Source: Sipunculus nudus (lineage: Eukaryota; Annelida; Sipuncula; Golfingiida; Sipunculidae). Taken from it: a stretch of 64,000 bases of DNA. Below, piece by piece: positions 37,101-47,010 of this stretch (position 1 is its first letter; every line of letters starts with the position of its first letter). The notes below the pieces were generated by a model, which saw only the letters and a program-made list of their open reading frames with translations, had not been told where the DNA came from and made no database searches. The stretch is taken from positions 52,523,624-52,587,623 of the forward strand of contig CM049308.1 in assembly GCA_026874595.1 (NCBI GenBank). Direction: 5' to 3'. Both the position numbers and the translations under genes were made by a program.

Positions 37101-39354
37101 CTATTTGGGACCAATTTATAATTATAACCCGCTTATTTTGAAAAAAAGGCAAATAATAAGATTTGGTTCTCAGGCACATTTTTTCATAAATCAATGCGGG
37201 TTGCCGATTTCTTTTTTTTTTTTACCTTTTTTATTGTATGTTTCGATAAAAATGTCATATGAGCAGGGAATGGCATGATATTAATAGATTTTTTGTGTGC
37301 TAATCAAGTAAAAGCACTACAAAACAAAGGAAAATTTATCAACTTCTTGAAAGAAATGTCCGAGTGGCGTGAGCTCGAAATTTGTAATTTCTATTGAAAA
37401 TCAAAATAAAAAAATTGATGCTGGGGTTTAAAATTGATGCGGGCGGTGCCTGAGAACCATTCATTTGATTTTATTTATTTTTCTCTTGGCCTTAAAGATA
37501 ATTGCAGGAGATTCGGCCCAGGAAAATGCCAGGAGGAATATCAGACTTACTGTAAATATTTACAGGTCTATATGTCAAACTTGATACGTTACCTGGACGA
37601 CAAGGAGATTGCGTTCAAGGAGATGATGGAGGGGTCGCTTGGTAACGTGAACATCGGAGGGGTGTCAGAATACGCCATGGCTAACTTCAACACGCTCATG
37701 CACGTCATCAAGAAGTACTACCTGAAGGTAAGTCATGAAACAATAAGTCAGCTGATCAGCTACAGATGTGACTAAACAGTAGATAACTGACTATTCAGGT
37801 AATTTTTTCGGTGTTTTTATGGCTAACTCTGTGTACGAATAATAAACTGGAGGTAATTACTGCTAAGAAAAGTTGTCATGACGCCTCTGTGATGGATATA
37901 TGAACTTGTTTATTTACCAGCTGTTAGTAAGCATGGTACATGCTCCAATGTTGACAAACAGAAAGAAATGTAAGCTAAGGTGGTAGGTTGCAGATGTGTG
38001 GAAGTTGAAAGGTCACTAGTTGCAAAATGCGCTTTGTAAAATTCTGGTTCCTCTGAATTGCTGCCAGATGTCCTTGTTGTATGTGTTTGGAATATTTTGC
38101 CCCCCCCCCCCCCATGTTTCACTGCTACACGTCGATATAAACAGAACGAACAGCCTGTGTGTGGTCGGATCGGTGTTTTTAGCCGGTTTTTGTAACAGTT
38201 TCAAGGGATTATCTTAATTAAATAGACCAAATTAACACATTTAAATGCTACACTTTGCTCATCTATATGTATATCATTGAAGGCTCATTTCACACAAACG
38301 TACGTGACAAATATCATATGAACCAAGAAACATTCTCAAACGTTCGGTAAATATTTGTCTGTAACCCAGCTACCCAGAAGCCATCTTTCACAAATTTAAT
38401 TGAACGTTTATAACACAGAAAATTGTTTGAAGTGGGGTGGGCCACTCTTCCGGTTCGAAAAAAATTGTTTGTATATATACTGATGAATAAAGCCGGTTTA
38501 TTCTTTCATGTTATTATATATCATTGTTGCAAATAATTAAACCTAATTATAATATCTTTCAAAAAACGTTATTTTGAAAGAGGCTGGGAAAATACATTTT
38601 GATCCCGCCAACAATTCAACCCCACAACCCATCTCCTATTGTCCCTCCCGCTTCTTGTACCAATGTGCTGACATTAAGTGGTTAAATACATGTATGTGTA
38701 AATGTATTAATTCTGTAATTTATAGCCAGAGGACGTGGCGCGCTCTGTCGGCATCCACACGGACTACTTGAGAACAATGGACTTTGAGCTTGAGCCGGGT
38801 GACAGGCAGTTCCTGTACACAGTGAGTTCATCTCTCTCTCTCCTACATCAATCGTTATTCTATATTCATTCATGTCAGTTAATCTATGCTAAATAGCTAT
38901 TGAAAATTCAATAGGGAAAAATAAATGGGGAGATTGAGAACAAGATCAATCGTGTTATATGCCGTAAAAATGTGTTGAATTTACGTGTTTGGTCTTAAAA
39001 CACTAAGATAATTAAATGAAGTATACCGATTCCAGATTTTTAGTTTGAATGAGCAAATGATCTATAAGCAGTTGATAACGGTCTTCACAAAAACGTGATT
39101 TCTATGTAATATGCTCTTTACATAAACAATTCTTTACACAAACATTCTAAGCATATATGTCACGTTTTTTTACTTTTCAGAGGGTTTTTTTTTTCATTTT
39201 TTTTCTCCCATTAAAGTAAAATAATACGAGTTTACACAATATAGGGCTTAGCGATTTGAAGGAAAGGTTTAATTGTTATAAATTGTTGATTTTTTAGCAA
39301 GGACAACACGCGATGCTTGGTTTTTTGCGTGAAAAGGCTGGGGAAGCGACGTGA
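26053..39354 (+). CDS. Patatin-like phospholipase with C-terminal EF-hand, 12 exons, complete
   Basis: Exons: 26053-26214, 27044-27191, 28109-28263, 29327-29462, 30039-30134, 30637-30746, 34759-34850, 35328-35496, 36784-36873, 37566-37727, 38726-38821, 39298-39354. All introns are GT-AG and all phases chain. The product is 478 aa from the ATG at 26089 (good context) or 490 aa from 26053. Patatin motifs in order: oxyanion loop GGGAKG (29-34), nucleophile elbow GASAG (58-62, Ser60), block AMAVRMSMSIP (178-188), and DGG with catalytic Asp207. The Ser-Asp dyad is therefore intact, and hydrolysis of phospholipid or other acyl esters is expected. Residues 368-379 form an EF-hand-like loop (DENGDGKVYMSN) with Asn where Glu is usual at position 12. 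No signal peptide or membrane segment was seen, so a cytosolic protein is inferred. I cannot say which animal PNPLA group it belongs to. Confidence 0.92.
26540..26737. mobile_element. pogo-like MITE in patatin intron 1
   Basis: The left end reads GAGTGAAACCTGTCTGAAAG. The reverse complement of the right end reads TACAGTCAAACCTGTG. CAGT(G/C)AAACCT ends next to TA are typical of small Tigger/pogo derivatives. No coding content. Confidence 0.55.
27872..28047. mobile_element. Short pogo-like MITE in patatin intron 2
   Basis: The left end CAGTGAAACCTTGACTGACG then GACCACC faces a right end whose reverse complement is CATTGAAATCTCGCTAACAC then GACCACC. It is about 175 bp and non-coding. Confidence 0.6.
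28399..28775. mobile_element. Palindromic MITE in patatin intron 3
   Basis: The left arm has GAGTTCCATATGTGCG, then AAGTACTTATGCG and CTAGGAA. The reverse complement of the right arm has ACATTCCATACATGCG, GCGGTACTTATGCG and CTAGGAA. CATACGCAT words fill the interior. The exact ends and target duplication were not settled. Confidence 0.55.
28932..29145 (-). repeat. Diverged hAT-like GGATCC repeat
   Basis: On the minus strand it runs from GGGGTGGATCCAATATTTTG through GGCCGGAAAAAATTG to a CCCCC tract and GGATCCGC. This order resembles the elements at 30847 and 16317. Confidence 0.45.
30161..30510 (+). repeat. Dispersed repeat family R2, plus copy
   Basis: It starts ACTAGAAATCTGCATTCTAA, then GGAATGCAAGCCTCCGCCAT. 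The same order occurs inverted at 59340-59556. It begins 26 bases after the donor of patatin exon 5. Confidence 0.7.
30847..31045 (+). mobile_element. hAT-like non-autonomous element with poly-G tract
   Basis: The left end CAGGGATGGATCCAGGATTT and following AAGAGGGGTCCAAC align with the minus-strand copy starting at 16317. The shared core CCGCAAAAATTGGCCTGAAT and GGATGCGGCGGCTGG precede a G run of about 27. Confidence 0.6.
31473..31724. mobile_element. Harbinger-type MITE, copy A
   Basis: Left AGCGACGATTTTTTTACGCG with GTTGCGG faces right CCGCAACCGCGTAAAAGGAA. TTA lies at both borders (31470-31472, 31725-31727). The flank GCAATATAACCGATGGG before it recurs as GCAATATAACCGCTGGG before copy B, so A and B look like a tandem duplication including flank. 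Confidence 0.6.
32186..33913 (-). mobile_element. Tigger/pogo element, truncated
   Basis: Ends: CAGAGGAAGCCGCTTAATTG then CAAG on the left. The reverse complement of the right end is CAGACGACGCCACGTATTTG then CAAG. TA flanks both sides, as for Tc1/mariner-pogo elements. It carries a minus-strand transposase fragment (see 32563-33400) but no recognisable N-terminal helix-turn-helix/CENPB DNA-binding part, so it cannot be autonomous. It lies inside a Harbinger-type MITE inside patatin intron 6. Confidence 0.75.
32563..33400 (-). pseudogene. Tigger/pogo DDE transposase fragment
   Basis: The frame from 33270 reads through VVLVVDNCAVHPK (second catalytic Asp region) and LVFLPPNTTSIIQPCDMGIM (third Asp region of the DDE/DDD fold), ending TAA-type at 32563. 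Upstream in the same frame are LPVTYRNNSNSWMT and LFKGWLTAFDKQM, separated by one TGA stop at about 33312-33314. LFKGWL, DNC.AHP and PPNTTS..QP.D are hallmarks of the Tigger family. The acidic C-terminus (SAEDEEDDEP) is usual for Tigger/Jerky proteins. The N-terminal DNA-binding half and first catalytic residue region are missing. Confidence 0.85.
34111..34162. repeat. AT microsatellite
   Basis: (AT)n of about 50 bp within the right half of the split MITE. Confidence 0.95.
34502..34524. repeat. Poly-G tract
   Basis: A run of about 22 G, in patatin intron 6. Confidence 0.95.
35678..36706. mobile_element. pogo-like non-autonomous element, about 1.0 kb, in patatin intron 8
   Basis: The left end CAGTGGAACCTCCGAATTAC then GGACACT faces a right end whose reverse complement is CCGTGAAACCTCTCCTTACG then GCCACC. 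TA flanks both ends. The interior has no transposase; a minus-strand 61-codon ORF at 36381-36566 is not recognised. Confidence 0.65.
37844..38180 (+). repeat. Dispersed repeat family R1, best copy
   Basis: It starts AAACTGGAGGTAATTACTGC then TAAGAAAAGTTGTCATGACG, has AAGGTCACTAGTTGC and a C run of 14 in the middle, and ends near CAGCCTGTGTG. Aligned copies lie at 10093-10404 (minus), 19613 onward and 23216-23330. It begins 117 bp after the patatin exon 10 donor. Confidence 0.65.
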
Positions 39355-39602
39355 GAGGGCTTTTGTATTGTCAACCAGTCCAACCTATACTTACTCGGAT
39401 AATATCAAGTCTCATTGTCCAGGGATTAATATAATGACATAGACATTGCTACAAACATTCTGTTTTCTCAAACTAAACTTCACATTAAACTTTTATATAT
39501 GTATATACATCTGCGTGGTCGGAAGATGAAAATCTTATTAAAAAAGAAAGCTGGGTTTCAAACTTAAACATTATTCATTTATCATTTTAATTGGTGAATA
39601 GT

Positions 39603-39608
39603 AATAAA
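39603..39608 (+). terminator. Possible polyadenylation signal of the patatin-like gene
   Basis: AATAAA lies about 250 bp after the stop codon at 39352-39354. Being AT-rich, the region makes this a weak call. Confidence 0.35.
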
Positions 39609-39865
39609 TGTTATTAAAATACTGCAGTGATAGTGTATCAGCAACAAAATCCAAATAATGGAATACTGCAAAAACTTTATATTTTAAACGTGAACGCACA
39701 CGCAGAGATGCTAGTAGCTCTTCATTTGAATGTCTTATAAATGTGATTCTAAGCCGTCAGAGTGGAACCCTGAGATTGTGCCTGGGTCTTTGTTACTTGA
39801 AGAAATGTTCTTGAAAGAGGTGTTGCGCAAGTCTAAGTGGACATCCCGTGGGACCAGTGTAAAAC

Positions 39866-40245
39866 CTTCAGGTTATCCCCCCCCCCCCCCCTGGTAATTT
39901 TCCGGTTACCCCTACACTGTTCAGATTACCCCAACACTGATTTAGTTGAATGTTATATTCTAATGATTTTAACCTATGCTATATTATTTAAAATAAATTT
40001 ATAAATATATTGTGAATTACATTACATTTAATCATATATACACTTTACCACAGCGCATGACACTTTACACATGAACATAAGATAGACCCAGATTCAAACT
40101 AATTTGGGAAATCAGTAAGAAAGAAATTTTATGAATTTCAAGTGAACAAACAACTATTTTAAGGGGTAATCTGAAATCGATTTCAAGTTACCCCTGAAAT
40201 TATATAATCCGGTAATTTGAGAGGGGGTAATCTGAAAGCGCTACA
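39866..40245. repeat. Foldback repeat with TTCAG(A/G)TTA(C/T)CCCC arms
   Basis: The left arm CTTCAGGTTATCCCCCC, with a C run and GGTAATTTTCCGGTTACCCC, faces right-side GGGGTAATCTGAAA words (twice, near 40160 and 40225). The structure suggests a MITE. Target duplication not seen. Confidence 0.5.
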
Positions 40246-40573
40246 TCGGCTGATGCGTCATATACAACGAGGCGCTTCTAATATAGAGATGCCTGTTACC
40301 TGAAGTTTTCTCTTTGGTGTACCTCCATACAAAATGGATTCGATGATAAAAAAAATGGCTGTCACAAGTTGATTTGAAATATACTGTTTAGGATAATGTG
40401 TTAATGGGAATGCGGTGTAAAGGAAGGAAGAATAAAGATATGAAACTAGATATTTAAAAAGGTATGGATTAAATTTCAATTTCATTTAGAATTTCTTTCC
40501 AAAAAGTTATGTGCGTAAAGTATTTTTTTACTCTAAGTTATCCCTCATCTTATCACATATAACATATAACTGT

Positions 40574-40580
<7 letters not shown>

Positions 40581-40632
<52 letters not shown>

Positions 40633-40636
40633 CAGT

Positions 40637-40681
<45 letters not shown>

Positions 40682-40745
40682 GACAGTTACATATTATATA
40701 TATGATATATATGTATATATATATGTGGAGAGAGAGAGAGAAAGA
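40581..40745. repeat. Compound CA/AT/GA microsatellite
   Basis: (CA)n then (AT)n blocks broken twice by GACAGTTA, then (GA)n. The Ile/Tyr ORFs are artefacts. Confidence 0.95.
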
Positions 40746-40749
40746 GAGA

Positions 40750-42580
40750 ATTTATAACCTTGATATCTTCTTGAATAAATAGGTGATAACGTAAGGTTGT
40801 AACATAAGAATATGTTATAAAGTTAACCTGTCTTCTCTCGATATGAATCATTTTAATAGCATTTTCCCGAAACAGTATAAGCCTTGATGTCAAATAAGTC
40901 CTACATGGCAGTCACTGTCTCAACCTGTATAACGTATTTAATATCTTACTCAATACTCTTTTTATGATATTATGTAAATGAATAAAACGTTTTACATTCA
41001 GTGTGTTCACTTTTTTTCATTTAAATCACAGCCTTATTAAAGCAAAGCTGATAAAACCAGGAAAAAGTTTCAAAAAAAATAATTAATAACGGCATGGCCC
41101 ATAAAAATCCATTTCACTCGGCACATCTGCTTACGTCCACCAACAATATGCAAGTATTTAAGTAAATGATGACTAAGGTTGTGTCACTAGCCCTGCCTGG
41201 GCTTTGTCATTTACGTTTGCTACTTAATTGCTTGATCGCTCACGTAAATAAAACGTGATTCCTTGTACCAAAAGACGTAACACTGTGCCAGCGCTTATCA
41301 CTAAAATAGTTAGCCAGTGAGAGTAATTTAGTTATATAAATTGCCACGAGGTGGCACTACCTGTTCTATGCGTTGCGACACTGCAAGATTAAGTTTGATG
41401 GCTTTGATTGTAAGAGGAATTTTAATAATTTCATCGACTGGACCAGTGTGATACGGACTTGTTTTCGTAAATTATGTAATTTGGAATGTTTTTGTTCACA
41501 GGTCATTTGTGACGTAAGGAGTGCGACTGGTCCAGCGACTCTGCTAAAATCCGTGTTAACATATATATTCTTATGTTTATATTTATATATTGAGTGGGGG
41601 AATATTTTTATAAAGCTGAAAGATGAGGTGTATTAATTTTTTAGATTTAAATTCCATCATATCGAGATCGGAATAAATAATATTTATAAGTTTCGTTGTT
41701 TCATAAGCCCCTCGCCGTATGGAGGGAGGTCTACTAAAATGGTCTTAACGCCCAATTCTTTTGTCACATATCTCTAAGACCTTTGATGTTTTTACTAAAT
41801 GTTACAGACCTACTCAGCACACAAATGACATGTGTTTATAACCTGCAGGTGGCGCCCCCTGTATCTATCGACTTTCTGTGCTCCAAAACAGTCAACTATC
41901 ACTGCCGGAGGACTATGTGGCTCTGTGCCCCTGTTTCATTTAATAAAAAAAGGACAATACGTTTAACTGCGTTTGGGATGTTTAACCAGACATTGTTAGG
42001 CTTAGTCTAAATTGTCATACTATAAATTATCTTCTTTTTACGGGGAATCCTGGTGTGTTAAGAAAATTTAATACATAGTATCAAATTATAACCAACACAC
42101 AAAACACCCACACAAACAAAATCATTTGCCATACATAAACAAAAGCCATGTGTAAATACAGTATGATATGTATTCAACTATGTACAACAGGTTATGAATA
42201 TGAAACAAATGAGATACGATTCCTCCCGTGTCCGTTCATACAGTTCGACACTATTTCTGTGTTCCTTGCTGAGCTCCGTAAAAATACATTTACAAAGATT
42301 ATCCAGTGACAGCAGTACATATACTACACACGTCAAATCTTCCGCACACAAGCAGGTGTCATAAAACATAAGCGTATTTCTGTGCCAAAAATAAACATAA
42401 CATTTAAACTGCAGTTTTTTTTAGAAATAATGACATACATGTATTGTTGGATGTTACGTTTGTTCTTTATCGCGATTAAGGTAATTCATACAGCAATATT
42501 CCCCTTGGAGCTCAGCAGTAAACATTGAAACGGAATTCAAATGTCCCCACACAGCAAAAGAACATGTGTAACATGTTTTC
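40750..42580. other. Intergenic, includes 3' flank of the homeobox gene
   Basis: No gene was recognised. The minus-strand homeobox transcript must end somewhere within it. Confidence 0.4.
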
Positions 42581-42581
42581 T

Positions 42582-45500
42582 TTAATCACAAATGTTCACT
42601 GGACTTCCGGCACTGAAACTACTGTAACCTGAGGAAGGGCTGTCTTTACTGCTGTCGTCAGAGGGCGTTGATGACGTCGGCGTGGTCACGTGGACGGCCG
42701 GTATGGCGTATGGGAAGCAGCTTGTTGTCCGGGAACTGACAGCTTGTAACGGTTGTGGTGATTGGTGCATCATACCAAAGGTTGCGCGCGCATCAGGTGC
42801 TGGAAAGCCAAAGGCGTTTCCCTGAACTGGACTGAACGCCTGGAACGGTGATGGTACGCTGGCTGCCACGAGTGGAGAATGTAGATATGGAGAGAACATC
42901 GGCACCGGGCTGTTCATACTATCATAAGCTACCTGTTGCATATACGTGCGTCCATCAAGTGGGTTGAACACAGGCTGCAAGTAGCGCATGTGGTAGGCAG
43001 GTCGTGTGGCGACACCTGGTGTTGACTTCTCGGCACTCAGAAGGCGGTCTATACTGAATGGATTGCTGGGGTTGAACAACTGGCGGCGCGCGTCTGATGG
43101 GTGGGGAGACATCAGTTGCAGTGGAGGCGGCCTGGTCTTCTTTTGGCATCGAACGGCGACTCGACTAGTTTCTTTTACAGAATCTTGTTCTTGTTCATCA
43201 TCATCTTCAACGGCAGAGGGCGCTGCAGGTAGACTGTAGTCCAGGGCGCAGTTGGCTTGGTCGTAGTCATCTTCCTGGTCTCTTGACGTCACGCGCGTGA
43301 CGTCACTGTCTGGGGATGCCTTCGCGCTCTCCTGCCTTGCCTTGTTGAGTTGTCTCTTAGTTCGTGAGCGCTTGTTTTGGAACCAAGTCTGGAAAACATT
43401 AAAAGAAGAAAACAAAGTAGTAAACCTACTATCACCAAATCATCTTTGCATTGAGAAACACGATATAGTAATATGGAACAACAATCTTAAATTCAGCTAC
43501 AGTGTATATTAAAAACCATCTGACATTCGCCATGTATGACCAGAATAATCTAAATATCTGCCGTTCTATGTATCTACCAGTTTTCCATTCTTACATATTA
43601 TATATGTATAGCATACATCTACTTCACTTGCAGTATTATATTTCGAATAATTAATTATAATTTCTTTCACATTAGAAGTGTACCTCTCATGATATAAAAT
43701 GTTAATGTGATTACAAAATACATCCACCAGGTTACCTCTCAGATATCTACAACTGCCTTGCTTTATATATGACGACCAAGTGAATACGAATTTCTTAATG
43801 TTACAAACTTAACAGTTGTTATTTAAAATGTAGGAAAAAATTATAATAGCTTCGACTTTCGATAATTCATCGATATAAAGATTTATATAATTTATTCCAC
43901 AAGAGGGCTGATTAGACTATAATTGGCTTCTAAAGTCGACTTTGTGACAAGAGGCGATACGATTAATGATATCTCTGTCAAGAATCTATATTAAAATTAA
44001 ATATGATTTTCTGAGACTGGTATAGACGAGCTTTTAATTATTCTTAATCTTTTCCGCGCGGGAAACAGTAAGAGAGGAAAGTTCATTTTTTTAATTCAGT
44101 AATTTACTTCATCTATTGCTTAAAAGCAGGTGCAGAGGGAATGTTGCCAGACGTGATTATATTACCAGCTATCCTTAAATGCTTACCGTACTAAACACGT
44201 TATTCATGTTTATAAACATGTAATTTATGTTAACATATAACATTAAGAAAGGGTTGTTTAGGGCAGAGATATTTACCTGTATTCTAGCCTCTGGTATCCC
44301 AAGTTGGTCAGCCAGATGTTCTCTCAGTATGATGTCAGGGTACTGCTCAACAGCGAACACACCCTCCAGCCGCTTGATGGCGCTGTCGTCGAACAGGGTG
44401 CGGTTCCGTCTCCGCCGATGTCCGAGGGAGGCTGTAGCGAGCAAGGCGTCCCCGACTGGTGGTCTGGTCCTACTACGAGGAACGTCCAAGTGAGAAGCTC
44501 CGTCTGAAAAAAAAAATCATAACAATATAATAAACAAAGGTGTACAACGTAGATGTATACATCAATATTTTTCTACGTGTACCATCTTAACTATAAGGTG
44601 GTTGCAGGCAAGCAGCTCCTCTGGGGCCACGCCTCGGAAATGTTCGCGTTGTGTCTTTAAACGTCGGAATCAATGACAAATGTGTCCTAAGGGGGTCATT
44701 TATTAATTTCCCAGAAACAACATATCTTTTAATATCAACTTGGCTACTTTTTCCACCGGATTAATTGCACTGCCATCTATCATAAACAGGGGCGTCAATA
44801 TAGGGGGGGTGGGGGGTATATAACCCCCCACTTTTTGGCAAGGGGGGGGGATGGTCAATGTAATCATCCCCCCCCCCCCCCACTATTCAGAGAAAAAATA
44901 TTAATATATTTCAAATAAAATATTTAAATACATATAATTATAAACTTTGGTTCAATTTATGAATTTACTAAGAAATATTTATATCTCAATGGTTTAGAAT
45001 TTACATATACCTTATTTTTTTAAACCATATACTAAATTGATATATATTTTATATGTGTCACACAGACAATAAAAGATATATATATATATATACATTTATA
45101 TATATATTAAATGTATTTAAAAACATGTCTGTTTTATCCCAATTTTGACCACCCTCCACGCCTGTTATCCCCCCCCCCCCCACACACACACCTTAGTGAG
45201 TCATCCCCCCAACCTTTACGCCACTGATCATAAATGGAATCAAAATAAGCTGTTTTCATGTGCAAAATAATGAAAGGGTAATGACAGAAACTGGTGTAGT
45301 TCCAGTCGGGGGGGGGGGGGGGTCCAGGTATATAATTATAAATAATTATTTAGGTGAACTTGATTGAACTACAACTTGTAAAATCCTTAATTCTTACAGT
45401 TTGTGTAGTCGAAACCACAGCAGAATGAAAAATGATGATGCACACAGCGAAAAACGAGGTGGCGCCGCCTTTAGAATAGAGGGGACAATGATGACTGATT

Positions 45501-46659
45501 GAGAATTAAGTCCATATTTACCGATTTACATTTTTTTATAACTTTTTTTCAAATTAACTAAATACATTTTCACCCGAAACTATAAAGCTTAACACATTTT
45601 CGCATGAAACTTTAGAATATGAGCGTTTTGTTAGCCTTGTAATTGGACATATGGAAAATGTGTATAGATAACGTTTAAGAACCCAAACAGCCGATTGCCT
45701 TTGACATGACATTGAGGCACATTTGAAGTAATGCCTCCTATGGTTTGATCAAGTCTCGGATGCAGTGAAATAAGGGTGACGATTGACTTCAATAGGAGTA
45801 AAGCCCAAAAATTAATATATATGTGTATAGTGTATACATGGGTGATAAATTCGAAGATAAAAAAGGTCAGATGTGCAACAATTCAAAACAAAACACCGCC
45901 ATGCTAACTAAAACTTCTATCCACGTTACACCCTATGATGAATAAAACACGATCTTTATAATCACTCAAGTACACCTAAAAATGCTTTCAGTGACGAATC
46001 CAATATTTTACCATTCAGTTGTCGTGTATTTACATTTAATGCGCTCTGCCCCAAATGACTACAATGCGTCTATGTGGAGTGTATTTTGTACATGCGTAAG
46101 AAAATTTTTCATCTGTATTATAAATAACTCTATTGTAATGTTTATATATATATTTGCATTGTAAAGTGCTTATTATTTTTTTAATGATTACAAATACGAA
46201 CAACTAAAATGATATTCACAGCATAACTGTCCAGGACCACTGTTAAATCCTTAAATGAAATCAAATATTTATTTTAAAATTTGTATACACAGGAAAAAAA
46301 GATCAGAACTACTATTCTTCGAAAGTGAATTTAAGAATGAACACAAACAATCATACTGTTAAAAATAAATGTTCGTCAATTTAATTTATACTTTTTTATC
46401 CCGTAGGTTGTAATTCATATTAAAATATATCAATGCAAGTTTCTCGCCCTATGATGAATAAAATTCATATTTTATTATGTATACGATTGTAATACGAAAT
46501 GCGAAATTTCAGTTATAAGTCTACATGTATATTCATTGTTAATTATAAAATGTCACAAATCGAAATAGGAAATGAAGCCTTACCTGGTCTCTCATGTATG
46601 GTGAAGGTTTGTGGTACGGGAAGAACCTTGTTCGTGCCATACACTAGAAGATCAGCCAT
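42582..46659 (-). CDS. PRD-class (paired-like) homeobox gene, 3 exons, complete
   Basis: Exons: 46659-46584 (ATG), 44503-44277, 43388-42582 (stop). Joins are GT-AG and in phase, giving 369 aa. The homeodomain spans residues 56-115 and begins RRRNRTLFDDSAIKRLEGVF, ending RIQTWFQNKRSRTKRQL. R5, L16, F20, W48, F49, N51 and R53 are present, with Gln at 50. The intron between homeodomain positions 46 and 47 is the classic PRD-class site. Unusual residues are Thr47 (normally Val/Ile) and Lys52 (normally Arg). After the homeodomain come an acidic run (EDDDEQEQD), an eh1-like motif FSIDRLL (212-218) and a Pro/Ser/Thr-rich tail ending NICD. No paired domain or OAR was seen. A nuclear DNA-binding repressor is inferred. 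The helix PEARIQ resembles Mix/Sebox/Hesx-type proteins, but I cannot assign a family. Confidence 0.92.
43038..43058 (-). other. eh1-like Groucho/TLE-binding motif in the homeobox protein
   Basis: FSIDRLL fits the eh1 consensus (FSIxxIL type) that recruits Groucho/TLE co-repressors. In many homeobox proteins eh1 is N-terminal; here it is about 95 residues after the homeodomain. Confidence 0.6.
44787..45226. mobile_element. hAT MITE, 440 bp, with perfect 8-bp target duplication
   Basis: The left end CAGGGGCGTCAATATAGGGG faces a right end whose reverse complement is CAGTGGCGTAAAGGTTGGGG. ATCATAAA occurs immediately outside both ends (44779-44786, 45227-45234), the 8-bp duplication expected for hAT transposition. 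G and C runs and an AT-rich core make up the inside. It lies in intron 1 of the homeobox gene. Confidence 0.88.
45308..45322. repeat. Poly-G tract
   Basis: A run of about 14 G, in intron 1 of the homeobox gene. Confidence 0.9.
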
Positions 46660-47010
46660 GTTGTTGACGTATGTATAATCGATAATCCTCAAGAACAAAT
46701 GTAGAAATAACTTAATCTGTGGAACTGTGGATGATGCTAGAGAAATATTGCTGTCTTAAGTATCTGTTTGCTATGATGCACCGACGACTTTACAAGTAAT
46801 CCGATTGGCTGAATTTCAGTCACGTGCACACAGTCTTTTAGCTGATTGGCTGCATTTGTGTGTGACGTCAAATGACGTGCTTCGGTGAACAGACTGAGTG
46901 AAACCCTTATCAAGCACCGCTTCGGAAGTGGTTTCCCCCAAAACTGGGGTAACGGGCGGAGCTTTGATGATTAAACGCTCCCCGGTTGCCACCTCTGGAC
47001 GGGACGCGTG
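46660..47010 (-). promoter_or_regulatory. Presumed promoter-proximal region of the homeobox gene
   Basis: It lies just upstream of the ATG. It holds a CRE-type palindrome TGACGTCA (46863-46870) followed by a second TGACGT, a TCF/LEF-like CTTTGATG (46962-46969), and a paired/bicoid-type GATTAA next to it. The region is more GC-rich than its surroundings. No TATA box was identified. Site function is inference. Confidence 0.35.

Noticed and set aside
37434-37565. Upstream extension of patatin exon 10 as a new gene start (ATGCGGGCGGTG)
   Set aside because: The phase and homology-free extension end at a good acceptor (TTTACAG) at 37565; the sequence before it is intron.
40511-40705. Ile/Tyr-rich ORFs
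   Set aside because: They are translations of AT microsatellites, as are those near 21.9, 23.1, 34.1 and 53.7 kb.
43006-43512. Plus-strand ORFs over the homeobox exon
   Set aside because: They are antisense shadows of exon 3.
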